From contig NZ_CP048030.1 of the NCBI RefSeq assembly GCF_010092425.1, forward strand, positions 1,499,501 through 1,563,500: a stretch of DNA of 64,000 bases, given 5' to 3'. The stretch is from Sinimarinibacterium sp. NLF-5-8 (GTDB taxonomy: Bacteria; Pseudomonadota; Gammaproteobacteria; Nevskiales; Nevskiaceae). How positions within the stretch are numbered: the stretch's first letter is position 1; each line of letters starts with the position of its first letter. This document shows, piece by piece, positions 17,657-25,751 of this stretch. Made by a program: the position numbers and the translations under genes. The notes below the pieces were generated by a model. That model worked only from the letters and a program-made list of their open reading frames with translations. It had not been told where the DNA came from and ran no database searches.

Positions 17657-18136
17657 TTACACCTGTGCAACGGCACAGCCCACCAGTGGCCGGTTACCCC
17701 AGCCCACCGTACCGACAACCGGCAGGGTGATGGCAGGCAACATGCCCCGATACGGAAAGTTCACTTGTATGCTGATCTGCTCGGCGCTGCCGACCGTGCA
17801 GCGGTCGCCGTTGACCAGCGCGTTGGTGCCCTCAGGCAAGACCGGATAAGTGGCGCGCAGGCTGTCCTGTGCCACGCTGTTGGCCTTTTCCTGTTGTGCG
17901 TTTTGGTCAGCACTTTTGGGCAGGGCGCTGACCGCGCGCGCGGCGTCGCTGGCGGCGCGGGTGACAACCATCTGGGTATAGAACAGATCGCCAAAGGTGA
18001 CGATGCCATACAGCAAGGCAATCAGGATGGGCAAAACCAGGGCAAATTCAATGGCTGCGGCACCCCGTTGTGCGGCACCTTGTTGCAGGTGATGCGCGCG
18101 CGCGCGCAAGTGGCAGCCTGTGGCAAGGGTGTTCAT
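17657..18136 (-). CDS. TadE-like pseudopilin, cassette 1 second gene
   Basis: A 159-residue TadE-family protein. RGAAAIEFALVLPILIALLYG is the diagnostic pseudopilin-like segment, with conserved Glu at the fifth position of the hydrophobic stretch. It continues FGDLFYTQMVVTRAASDAARA. A C-terminal cysteine pair (DRCT and VGCAVAQV) may form a disulfide. The ATG overlaps the previous gene's stop by four bases. Close paralogue of the gene at 21159-21677, with the same TFGDLFYTQM. Confidence 0.82.
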   Translation of the reverse strand: MNTLATGCHLRARAHHLQQGAAQRGAAAIEFALVLPILIALLYGIVTFGDLFYTQMVVTRAASDAARAVSALPKSADQNAQQEKANSVAQDSLRATYPVLPEGTNALVNGDRCTVGSAEQISIQVNFPYRGMLPAITLPVVGTVGWGNRPLVGCAVAQV

Positions 18137-18762
18137 AGCGTGAGCGCTCGTCCGTCGATCTGCAGACTGGCTCTGCCGATCAAGGTGCTGGGAATCAAAA
18201 TACCAAATCCGGGAACAGCGGGGATTACCGGACGCTCGCCATATTTATATTCAAGTTCCACCACAACCCGGCAGGCAGCGGCACCGCCGCTGCCGCACAC
18301 TGGCGCAGTGCCGGTCAGATCACACAGGGCAGTCTGACCCGATCCATGCAGCGCATCACATTTCACTTCTGCCGCTGCGCAGTTGCCACTGGCATCCATC
18401 TGGCAGATCGAAACCACAACCACCGGCGCGCCCCAGCCATCCATCCATGAAGCTTGCCGCTGGGCAACAAAATGTGCCTGCCCCATGCGCGCCTGGTATT
18501 GGAACTCACCACGTTCGGTGGCGCTGCAAGCCTCAGTTGCGGGCTTGCCCAGCGCCGCTTCACAAGCCTGCGCCGGATACCGCAGCGCCGCGCGCACGCC
18601 ATCTTCTGCCGCGTGTTGCAGCCCCATGCGCATCAAAAAGATCAGGCCATAGGTGATCAACGCATAAAAAAGGGCAAAGAACACCGTAAACACCAATGCA
18701 AACTCAACGGCGGTTGCGCCTTTTTGCGTGTGTTTGCGCGAATGTGTTGCGGGGGTCTGCAT
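18133..18762 (-). CDS. TadE-like pseudopilin, cassette 1 first gene
   Basis: A 209-residue TadE-family protein with KGATAVEFALVFTVFFALFYA as its pseudopilin-like helix, then ITYGLIFLMRMGLQHAAEDG, nearly identical to the paralogue at 21674-22288. The secreted part has many cysteines (about eight), suggesting disulfides in the periplasm or outside the cell. It opens the downstream cassette. The 171-base gap before it carries a large inverted repeat and a 12-base motif shared with the other cassette. Confidence 0.82.
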   Translation of the reverse strand: MQTPATHSRKHTQKGATAVEFALVFTVFFALFYALITYGLIFLMRMGLQHAAEDGVRAALRYPAQACEAALGKPATEACSATERGEFQYQARMGQAHFVAQRQASWMDGWGAPVVVVSICQMDASGNCAAAEVKCDALHGSGQTALCDLTGTAPVCGSGGAAACRVVVELEYKYGERPVIPAVPGFGILIPSTLIGRASLQIDGRALTL

Positions 18763-18933
18763 GGCCTGCTCCGTGACGGTATCCCTAGGCTTGCGCCCAA
18801 GTGGATAACCATAAGATGAAGCGTGGCGTGGCGTCGAGGCGGTTTATCCGCCCAGCGGTAGCCGCCGGGCGGGTAAGCGTGAAAGCACGCGCGCCTGCTG
18901 CCGTATGACAGAAAGGGATATGGCAGACGAAAG
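18763..18933. promoter_or_regulatory. Gap between the two Tad cassettes with stem-loop and shared 12-mer
   Basis: A long imperfect inverted repeat (TTATCCGCCC at 18844-18853 against GGGCGGGTAA near 18867-18876) encloses a smaller hairpin GCGG-TAG-CCGC. CCGCCCAGCGGT at 18848-18859 also occurs at 22420-22431, upstream of the other cassette. A second hairpin, GCGTGAAAGCACGC, is beside it. There is no T run, so this looks regulatory or processing-related rather than a simple terminator. Confidence 0.4.
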
Positions 18934-21162
18934 TTACTGCACCAAAGCACCGCCGCCACAGTCGATGGACAGCAATTCCACATCAGCACGTCCCAGCTCC
19001 AGACCCAGGATGTCTCGCAGTGCAACGTTGAGCAGTTCACCCAGCCCAACCAGTATCGGTTTGAGCAAGGCGACGATCGGCTTGAGCAGTACACACAGCG
19101 CGCCGTTGCAGGCAAGTGTAGTTTTGTTACGGTCGAGAATGTCATTGACGTTGGCATTGTCCATCACATATTGCGGATGTGATGTCAGCAGCTTGGTCAG
19201 GTTGTGTTTGACACAGCCGTTCCAGTTCAGCAGCGATGACAGTAAACCCGCGCAGGATTGATAGCCGTTGGGCAACGTCGTGATGCCCAGAAGATCGAGT
19301 AGACTCCCTGGCGTTCCTGCGTAAAACTTCATCGCCTCTGAAAATGTGCCGTCGCGCCATGGAGTGACATCGTTGTTCGGGCAAATGAACAGGCCACAAG
19401 AAACTGGAATACTGCGCGGCATCATCCAGTCTTGTGTTGCCAGCGGATCCAGCCCGCCGGAACCCGTCCCGTTCAAAACCGCATCGATCACTTTGTCGAT
19501 GTTGTAAAAACCATTGACTTTGGTTTCTTCCAGATAAGCCTCGGCCAATTGCTTGATCTGCTCGTTTTTGTTGGGGCCGTTGTAGTCCAAATCGTCGTTG
19601 CCAACGGTGGCAGGTGGTCTGAGCAAGCCGCTGAGCAGATTGAGCAGGCCATCGACGATGTTGTCTACGGTGTTGGCGAGTTTGACGCTGTTGACCTTGG
19701 TGGTGCGCACGTCACCTTGTTTCATGTTGAGGGCGCTGGTGTCGTCGGTGTCCACCAATGCCTGAATGTGGGTTTTACCGGACAGTACCGGAATGTGCAG
19801 CAGTTTGATCAGGGTGTCTTCCTCAACGTTGGCCTCGCAACCTGCGCTGGATGACCAACGGTGTGATGCCGGCATTTTGCCCACACAAACGTTGGCGATC
19901 TTTGAGGTGACGACGATGTCGGCCGTCGGTTCGCCGCGATCGCACATCAATTGATCCAACTCACCCGTGGAAGAAGTCACGTCGATGGAAACAGGCAGGT
20001 TGACGCGGACGCCGAGCAAAGCGGTCAGCGGACGCAGAATCCCGCCGAGCAGTTGATCGGTATCAATATTCAGATAGGCGCGTACTTGCGCACTGTGCGC
20101 TGTGGTGCCTACCGGGCCGATGGCAACCGTCGGCGGCTCAACAATCCCTGCTTCCAACTTGACGCCCCCGATCACATCGAGCCCGGGAATGACGACACTG
20201 CGCCCTTGTGCACCAATGGCAATCGCCGTTTTGACCAGCGAGGCCAGGCCGAGTTGTACGTCCAGTGCAGAGCCGATGGGATCGGTCTTGCCAATACCCA
20301 GGAAGGTGAACAGACCGGTCTGCCCGTCACTGCTCCCCAGCGGGATTTTGACGGCACCGAGCCCGGCTTTGAGCAGATCAACGCTCAGTGCTTCCAGTTG
20401 CGCCCGAAGTACAGAGTCAGTCACAACCTGCGCAGAAACTTCCAACAACCGGGCAACCGACACGTCGGCAAGATCAAGCAGCCCTTCAGGGGTCAGTAAT
20501 TCCAGATTGCCAATCCCCACGGGTGCCAGCAGTCCCAGCAAACCGGATGGAGTGATTTTGGCGTTGACCAGTCCGGCGTGATCGAGCACGGTGAGTTTGT
20601 TTGCATCCAAGCCGACGCCAGCGAGAATTCGTCCCAAGGGGGCGTTTCCGTTGAGCCGCAGCAGTTGTGAACCCACCGAGAATGCGGCAGTCGCTCGCCC
20701 CGATGTGGCAACCGCAGAGGCACTGATGCGCGAGCGTTTGAAGATGAACCACGGTGGATAGCCGCTGATGTCCACACGGACAGCATTGATCGGAGTCTGG
20801 GCTGCGTCAAAACCGCTGGCGGCTTCCCAGTGACCACAGCTCACACCAGGGTCAATCTGATGCCCAGGTAAATTGCGCATGGCAATAGCGCGCGCTTTGC
20901 CCGTTGCCTGTGCGCAACGTGATTCTTCCCAGAGTTCTGACGAACCCGCCATGGCACCGAGATCAGCGGCGCGTTGATATTCACGCTTGTAGTAGTACAA
21001 AAAACCAATATCAATGATGCCCAGCAGCACAACCGCAATGGTCATTGCCAGTGCACCGATGAGGATAATCGAGCCACGCTGACGGCGGGCATGGCCTGAT
21101 AATGAACGCGGCAACGGACGCGGTGATGACGGTGGAGTCAAGCAAGACATAGAAGCTCTCAT
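18934..21162 (-). CDS. TadG-like pseudopilin-associated protein, cassette 2
   Basis: A 742-residue paralogue of the gene at 15610-17634. The core motif is RQRGSIILIGALAMTIAVVLL followed by YYYKREYQRAADLGAMAGSS, aligning residue for residue with cassette 1. The secreted remainder diverges more but keeps LDVQLGLASL-type segments, where cassette 1 has LDVPLNLLQL. The start at 21162 overlaps the previous stop (ATGA); ATG 21150 is an alternative. It has an unusually long 40-residue cytoplasmic leader. No VWA MIDAS is apparent. Confidence 0.75.
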   Translation of the reverse strand: MRASMSCLTPPSSPRPLPRSLSGHARRQRGSIILIGALAMTIAVVLLGIIDIGFLYYYKREYQRAADLGAMAGSSELWEESRCAQATGKARAIAMRNLPGHQIDPGVSCGHWEAASGFDAAQTPINAVRVDISGYPPWFIFKRSRISASAVATSGRATAAFSVGSQLLRLNGNAPLGRILAGVGLDANKLTVLDHAGLVNAKITPSGLLGLLAPVGIGNLELLTPEGLLDLADVSVARLLEVSAQVVTDSVLRAQLEALSVDLLKAGLGAVKIPLGSSDGQTGLFTFLGIGKTDPIGSALDVQLGLASLVKTAIAIGAQGRSVVIPGLDVIGGVKLEAGIVEPPTVAIGPVGTTAHSAQVRAYLNIDTDQLLGGILRPLTALLGVRVNLPVSIDVTSSTGELDQLMCDRGEPTADIVVTSKIANVCVGKMPASHRWSSSAGCEANVEEDTLIKLLHIPVLSGKTHIQALVDTDDTSALNMKQGDVRTTKVNSVKLANTVDNIVDGLLNLLSGLLRPPATVGNDDLDYNGPNKNEQIKQLAEAYLEETKVNGFYNIDKVIDAVLNGTGSGGLDPLATQDWMMPRSIPVSCGLFICPNNDVTPWRDGTFSEAMKFYAGTPGSLLDLLGITTLPNGYQSCAGLLSSLLNWNGCVKHNLTKLLTSHPQYVMDNANVNDILDRNKTTLACNGALCVLLKPIVALLKPILVGLGELLNVALRDILGLELGRADVELLSIDCGGGALVQ

Positions 21163-21677
21163 AATTGCGCAGCGGCACAGGAAACCAACTGCGTGGGCAT
21201 CCACGACAAGGTGTCCCCGACGAGCGGCAGTTTGATCGGCGGCAGCATGCGTAATTGATCAAACGGATACGTCACGCGAACGTGAAAAAAGTACGCATCA
21301 TCGTCGGCACCGCTGCAATCGCCAGTGCCGATTTGCACCACTGAATCCGACAGATCACGGATGCGCTGCTGACGCTGCTCATAGTTGCCGCCGCCAAGTA
21401 CACCGGAGACAACCGATAGCGCCAGCGATCGAACCAGTTCCGTCTCGATCAGCGGACGCTGTGCTTCAAGGTTTTCAGGATCAACCTCGTGGCGAGGCAG
21501 CAGTGTCACTGCACGCGCGCCGTCACCCACTGCGCGCGAAAGCGTCATCTGCGTATAAAACAGATCGCCAAACGTGACGATGCCGTAAAGCATCACCAGC
21601 AGCAGCGGCAAGATAAAAGCAAACTCAATCGCTGCTGCGCCCTTCTGTGCGCAATGGCGTGCGGTGCGGTATCTCAT
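21159..21677 (-). CDS. TadE-like pseudopilin, cassette 2 second gene
   Basis: A 172-residue TadE-family protein with KGAAAIEFAFILPLLLVMLYG and FGDLFYTQMTLSRAVGDGARA, paralogous to 17657-18136. Its longer mid-region contains a polar helical stretch (NYEQRQQRIRDLSD). The C-terminus LVSCAAAQL resembles VGCAVAQV of the paralogue. Overlaps both neighbours by four bases, so the cassette is translationally coupled. Confidence 0.82.
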   Translation of the reverse strand: MRYRTARHCAQKGAAAIEFAFILPLLLVMLYGIVTFGDLFYTQMTLSRAVGDGARAVTLLPRHEVDPENLEAQRPLIETELVRSLALSVVSGVLGGGNYEQRQQRIRDLSDSVVQIGTGDCSGADDDAYFFHVRVTYPFDQLRMLPPIKLPLVGDTLSWMPTQLVSCAAAQL

Positions 21678-22288
21678 AGCAGCATCGCCTTGCCATCAAG
21701 CAACAGGCGTGCTTGTCCAACCAGATGGTCGGGCGTCATTGCCGCCATACCAAACACCCTCGGCAACACCGGTTTTTCACGGTAGTTATAACGCAGCGTC
21801 ACCAGTACCTGACACGCGCCTGCCAGTCCGCGCCCGCAAGCCGGAACGGTGGGCATGTTCACGTTCTCACAAGCCTCGTTCACACATAGCGGCGCGTCTT
21901 CATCGGCGACGCAATCCACGCCAGACGCGCAGATACGCACATCAACCTGCGGTGGCTGCCAACCATTCATCCACCCAGCCTGTTCCGCTGCCCGCGCATA
22001 GGCGCTCGACATTCGGCTGGCAATCTGGAATTCCACGCTCTGTTCAGCACTGCACGGCACATTACGGTTCCATGCCTGGCAGGATTGGGCAGGAAATATC
22101 AGCGCCGCGCGCGCGCCCTCCTCAGCCGCATGTTGCAAACCCATGCGCATCAAAAAAATCAGGCCATAGGTCAGCAGGCCGTAAAACAGCAGAAAAAACA
22201 CCGGAAAAACCAGTGCAAATTCCACCGCAGTGGCGCCTGTTTGTGCGCGCCGGGCGTGAACACGCCGGATGAGGGTTTGTAGACGCAT
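21674..22288 (-). CDS. TadE-like pseudopilin, cassette 2 first gene
   Basis: A 204-residue TadE-family protein: TGATAVEFALVFPVFFLLFYG, then LTYGLIFLMRMGLQHAAEEG. About ten cysteines lie in the secreted part. It opens the upstream cassette and is preceded by a perfect dyad at 22333-22353. Closest relative in the window is the gene at 18133-18762, which implies duplication of the whole three-gene unit. Confidence 0.82.
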   Translation of the reverse strand: MRLQTLIRRVHARRAQTGATAVEFALVFPVFFLLFYGLLTYGLIFLMRMGLQHAAEEGARAALIFPAQSCQAWNRNVPCSAEQSVEFQIASRMSSAYARAAEQAGWMNGWQPPQVDVRICASGVDCVADEDAPLCVNEACENVNMPTVPACGRGLAGACQVLVTLRYNYREKPVLPRVFGMAAMTPDHLVGQARLLLDGKAMLL

Positions 22289-22332
22289 GGCTCTTGGGGT
22301 TGTGACGGGGGGATCACAGAGTCAGGGCTTGA

Positions 22333-22353
22333 ATATTGAATGCGGTTCAATAT
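22333..22353. promoter_or_regulatory. Perfect 8-base dyad (possible operator) upstream of Tad cassette 2
   Basis: ATATTGAA at 22333-22340 and TTCAATAT at 22346-22353 flank a five-base spacer. The centre is about 55 bases upstream of the first cassette ATG, a typical operator position. It is AT-rich in a GC-rich background and has no adjacent T run, so operator is favoured over terminator. The binding protein is unknown. Confidence 0.45.
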
Positions 22354-22487
22354 CCGAAAGCACGATCTCCTTAAAGCACGAGCACTTTACGAGGCCATTG
22401 GGTTATAGCCTTATAACTGCCGCCCAGCGGTGCAGCGTCAGCCGATGAGCGCAGCTCCGAGCGGTGACAAGGGATGGTGTCCAGGCT

Positions 22488-22838
22488 TCAGGCGCCGCTG
22501 CCATCAAAAGCGTTTTTGATCCATTGCGGATCGGCGCTGCCCTCAAAAGCGACCACGTCAAAGCGCACGCTGCGCTGGGCGTGTTCGGGGTGTTTGGCCA
22601 AAAACCAGCGGGTGGCGGTGACAATATGGCTTTGCTTGCGCGCGGTAATGCTTTGCACGGCGTTGCCATAGCGGCTCTGGCGGCGCGCGCGCACTTCGAC
22701 GATGACGAGCACGCTGCCGTCGAGCATGACCAGATCGAGTTCGCCGCCGGGATAGCGGGCATTGCGCGCAATCAGCGTCAGGCCGTGCCGACGCAGCAGG
22801 TGCAGCGCGGCATCTTCGGCCTGTGCGCCGCGCGCCAT
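22488..22838 (-). CDS. yraN: YraN family (UPF0102) nuclease-fold protein
   Basis: A 116-residue protein of the restriction-endonuclease fold. It shows MARGAQAEDAALHLLRRHG, NARYPGGELDLVMLDGS and VIVEVRAR, matching the E...GE.D...EV(K/R) core of UPF0102. Biological role is not established. ATG 22838 shares a base with the lpoA stop; a longer frame overlapping lpoA is rejected. The lpoA-yraN order matches the E. coli yraM-yraN neighbourhood; the usual diaA and dolP do not follow. Confidence 0.9.
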   Translation of the reverse strand: MARGAQAEDAALHLLRRHGLTLIARNARYPGGELDLVMLDGSVLVIVEVRARRQSRYGNAVQSITARKQSHIVTATRWFLAKHPEHAQRSVRFDVVAFEGSADPQWIKNAFDGSGA

Positions 22839-24097
22839 CACGGCAGCGCGCGCAGTCCTTCGCGCTGAATCTGAACGCAATCCAGTTTGCGCGGGATGGC
22901 GCTGTTGCTGGTCCATTCAAGGGTGCCGCTGAGTCCGTCGATGACGCTGCCGGCTTGCAGGCGGTGCTCAAGGCGCGCGCTGGCCAGACGGTAGGCATCG
23001 GCACCCAGCGCGGCCAGACGCAATGCCTGTGCGGTTTGCGGCAAGCCTTGCAGCGCGGCGCGCTGCTGCCCCGGCGCGGTGTTGGCGGCGGCAATCATCA
23101 GCGGCATGTCGCAAAAGCGCAGCGTGACCAGCTCGCGGTCGATCTGGCCGTCGTAAACCAGTGCCGTGGCGTAATGCGGCAGTCCGACCGCGCCGTGAAA
23201 GCGCAGCTGTGGCAGCAGCATGCGGGCATCGGCGGCGCGCGCGGGCATAAAGACAAACTCGATGTCGCCCCGGCGTTGGGCGTCGAACTCGACACGCTCG
23301 CCCAGCGCGGCCAGCAGATCGCGGTGGCGCGCCTGTGCAGCGCCACCGCCCATGAGCTGTGCCACGAGTTTGGATTGGTCGCTGACGCCGGGACGGTAGC
23401 GCGCGGCGGCCACCACCTGGCCTTGCCACTGTTGCAGGCGCTCGGCAAAGGCATCCAGCACGCGCGCGCCCCAATCGCCCTCCGGCACCAGCGCAACGGC
23501 ATTGCGCAGGCCACGGGCTGCGGCATCGTCGGCTGCCGCGCGCGCTTCGTCCTCGGGCGCAAGTCCAAACTGGTAAAAATCTGCGGGCAGCGGCGCAGCG
23601 GCGTCCAGATAATTGAGCGCAATCACGGGGATGCGCGGGGTCTGTGCGGCCAACAGGCTGGCATCGTCCTTGGTCAGCGGGCCGATGATCAGCGCCGCAT
23701 CGTCGGCGCGCGCGCGCGCGTAGGCTTCTAGCAGGCCATCGGCACCGCTGTCGTATACCTGCACGCCCTGGGCATACGGCTGATCAAAATAAGCGCCGAT
23801 GATGCCGTCGCGCAGAGCCCCGGCAGGGGCGGCCAGTGCGCCGGTCAGCGGCAGCAAAACCGCAATCGGGCCGCTATGCGGCACTGCAAAGTTTTCGGGC
23901 GTGGGACGCTCAGGCGTCGATGCGGGTGCCGCCGTCGGCAACGCCACCGGGGCATTGACCGGCGCAGGCGGCAGCGGCGCAGTGCCGATTCGGGAGACGC
24001 GCGCGGGGGCGGAACAGGCGCCAAGCGTCACGGCAACAAGGGCAATCAACGCCCATTGATGGACTCGCATTTGGGGCAAAAGGTATTTGGAAACCAT
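22838..24097 (-). CDS. lpoA: Penicillin-binding protein activator LpoA, short form
   Basis: Outer-membrane lipoprotein that activates PBP1A in E. coli. The 419-residue precursor has lipobox LGAC, a Pro/Ala-rich linker (about residues 35-75) and a periplasmic-binding-protein-like domain (PIAVLLPLTGALAAPAGALRDGI onward, ending near the C-terminus). E. coli LpoA is about 680 aa with an N-terminal TPR domain; here the linker joins the lipid anchor directly to the second domain, so the TPR part is missing. ATG 24070 is an alternative start that gives a more typical signal peptide. Head-to-head with rsmI. Confidence 0.85.
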   Translation of the reverse strand: MVSKYLLPQMRVHQWALIALVAVTLGACSAPARVSRIGTAPLPPAPVNAPVALPTAAPASTPERPTPENFAVPHSGPIAVLLPLTGALAAPAGALRDGIIGAYFDQPYAQGVQVYDSGADGLLEAYARARADDAALIIGPLTKDDASLLAAQTPRIPVIALNYLDAAAPLPADFYQFGLAPEDEARAAADDAAARGLRNAVALVPEGDWGARVLDAFAERLQQWQGQVVAAARYRPGVSDQSKLVAQLMGGGAAQARHRDLLAALGERVEFDAQRRGDIEFVFMPARAADARMLLPQLRFHGAVGLPHYATALVYDGQIDRELVTLRFCDMPLMIAAANTAPGQQRAALQGLPQTAQALRLAALGADAYRLASARLEHRLQAGSVIDGLSGTLEWTSNSAIPRKLDCVQIQREGLRALP

Positions 24098-24098
24098 A

Positions 24099-25010
24099 AT
24101 GCCAAGTATGACACGCTCTGCCTGGGTTGCCGCCTTGAATCACACCGCTGCTGCTACTGCCCCCGGCCACTTGTATGTGGTTGCCACACCGATCGGAAAC
24201 CTGGGCGATCTGTCCCCGCGCGCGCAGCAGGTGCTGGCCGAGGTGGACACGATTCTGGCCGAGGACACCCGCAACAGTCGGCAGATGCTCAACCACTTTG
24301 GCATCAGCCGCCCGTTGCTGGCGGTGCATGAACACAACGAAGGCGCCGTGGTGGACAAGCTGTTGCACACGCTGCGCGAAGGCGCGCGCCTTGCACTGAT
24401 TTCGGATGCGGGCACGCCGCTGGTTTCCGATCCGGGTTTTGTGCTGGTGCGTGCGGCGCGCGCGGCGGATATCCCCATCATCGCCATCCCCGGCCCTTGC
24501 GCGGCGATTGCTGCGCTGTCGATCTCCGGCCTGCCCAGTGATCGCTTTGCCTTTGAAGGTTTTTTACCGGCCAAGGCCAGCGCGCGTCGGCAGCGGCTGC
24601 AAACGCTGGCGCAGGCAGGCCATACCACCATCGTCTATGAGTCCAGCCACCGGATTGCCGACACCCTGGACGACATCGCCCAGACCCTGGGCGCGCGCGC
24701 GGTGGGGATTGCCCGCGAGCTGACCAAGCGCTACGAACAGTGCGAGGTGATGCCCGCCCGCGATCTGCCAGCCTGGCTGGCCGCCGACAGCAACCGCAGC
24801 CGGGGCGAGTTTGTGCTGCTGCTATCCGGCGCGCCCGAATCCGAAGGCGACGATCTGGGCGAGGCCACGCGCATTCTCAAGCTGTTGCTGCGCGAACTGC
24901 CAGCCTCGTCTGCCGCCAAACTCGCCGCCGACATCACCGGCGCGCGCAAAAAAGAGCTGTATGCGCTGGCTCTGGCGTTGCAGGACAAAGGCCCGGAAAA
25001 CACGGATTGA
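24099..25010 (+). CDS. rsmI: 16S rRNA (cytidine1402-2'-O)-methyltransferase RsmI
   Basis: SAM-dependent ribose methyltransferase acting on C1402 of 16S rRNA. It has HLYVVATPIGNLGDLSPRA, EDTRNSRQMLNHFGI, ISDAGTPLVSDPG and IPGPCAAIAALSISGLPSDRF, all signature blocks, and the C-terminal ITGARKKELYALAL helix. Start is ambiguous (ATG 24099 or 24108; an upstream TTG at 24087 is unlikely). Its start is beside that of the divergent lpoA, so their promoters must lie inside each other's 5' region. Confidence 0.95.
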   Translation: MPSMTRSAWVAALNHTAAATAPGHLYVVATPIGNLGDLSPRAQQVLAEVDTILAEDTRNSRQMLNHFGISRPLLAVHEHNEGAVVDKLLHTLREGARLALISDAGTPLVSDPGFVLVRAARAADIPIIAIPGPCAAIAALSISGLPSDRFAFEGFLPAKASARRQRLQTLAQAGHTTIVYESSHRIADTLDDIAQTLGARAVGIARELTKRYEQCEVMPARDLPAWLAADSNRSRGEFVLLLSGAPESEGDDLGEATRILKLLLRELPASSAAKLAADITGARKKELYALALALQDKGPENTD

Positions 25011-25151
25011 TCCAAAGCCGTTTTCGGCCTGCCGGGTCAAGACGCAGCCTTTGACGTTCAGCCGTCTCGATGCCGTGCCAGAACCCGGATTCCGGCTTTT
25101 TGCCGGAACGCAGGATTGATCAATATCTTGCTCAAAGTCCGGCGGCGCTTT
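25011..25151. repeat. Convergent gap with a perfect hairpin at 25090-25108
   Basis: TTCCGGC and GCCGGAA form a seven-base-pair stem around a TTTTT loop (25090-25108). It is preceded by GAACCCGGAT, also present in the palindromic element at 35071-35160, so it may be a relative or remnant of that repeat. It could terminate rsmI from one side and the GDYXXLXY gene from the other, though no T run follows. Confidence 0.4.
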
Positions 25152-25751
25152 TCAGCGCAAGGCGTCATCGGCAACCGTATCGGCGGCGGCCATGCGCGCG
25201 CGCACGAAGGTTTCGGCGTCCTGCCCGTCCACGATCAATTGCGCCAGACGCGCGCGGCCATCGAGGATGCGCACCTGCGCATAGGCCTGCGGTGGGTTGC
25301 GGCCACGCAGCAGGGTTTCCAGATGCGGGGCGAGGGTTTCGTTCATGTAATAACGATCAAACGGCAGGGTCAGCGTCAGCACGCGCGCGCCGCCTTCGTT
25401 ACGGCTCAGCGACTGCACGCGCGCGCGCAGGTAATCGCCATGATCGGGGCGCGCGCGGCGGGGGCTGCCCCACTGCGCTTGTCCGGCGTCGTTGTGCGAC
25501 AGCGGCAGATACAGCCGATCCCCGGCAGCAAAGTCAGCGTCGGCGTCACTGAGCGTCAATTGCTGCGCGGCAAAATGCAGTTGCACATAACGGCCACGAA
25601 AAGGGTCGATCGGATCGACCGGCACGGTGGCAAAACGGTAAACCGTGCCGTGCGTGAGCAGTTGCCGATCCTGCCAATAGCTGCCGCCCAGCACGCCCCA
25701 TTGCGCCAGCAACGCCGTGCCAAGAACCATCGCCTGAATGCGCGCGCTCAT
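25152..25751 (-). CDS. GDYXXLXY domain protein
   Basis: A 199-residue protein with one N-terminal membrane helix (IQAMVLGTALLAQWGVLG) and an outer domain containing DPFRGRYVQLHF, the variant of the GDYxxLxY motif (the first Asp of the motif is Arg here). A second half carries YYMNETLAPHLETLLR. Function unknown. ATG 25751 overlaps the DUF2157 stop as ATGA; the long in-frame extension upstream runs through that gene and is rejected. This pair commonly occurs together, suggesting one membrane complex. Confidence 0.8.
   Translation of the reverse strand: MSARIQAMVLGTALLAQWGVLGGSYWQDRQLLTHGTVYRFATVPVDPIDPFRGRYVQLHFAAQQLTLSDADADFAAGDRLYLPLSHNDAGQAQWGSPRRARPDHGDYLRARVQSLSRNEGGARVLTLTLPFDRYYMNETLAPHLETLLRGRNPPQAYAQVRILDGRARLAQLIVDGQDAETFVRARMAAADTVADDALR

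Noticed and set aside
18763-18933. Cyclic di-GMP (GEMM) riboswitch before Tad cassette 1
   Set aside because: A GGGCGCAAGCC stretch resembles part of the motif, but the second helix and its tetraloop receptor are missing and too few bases remain before the ATG.
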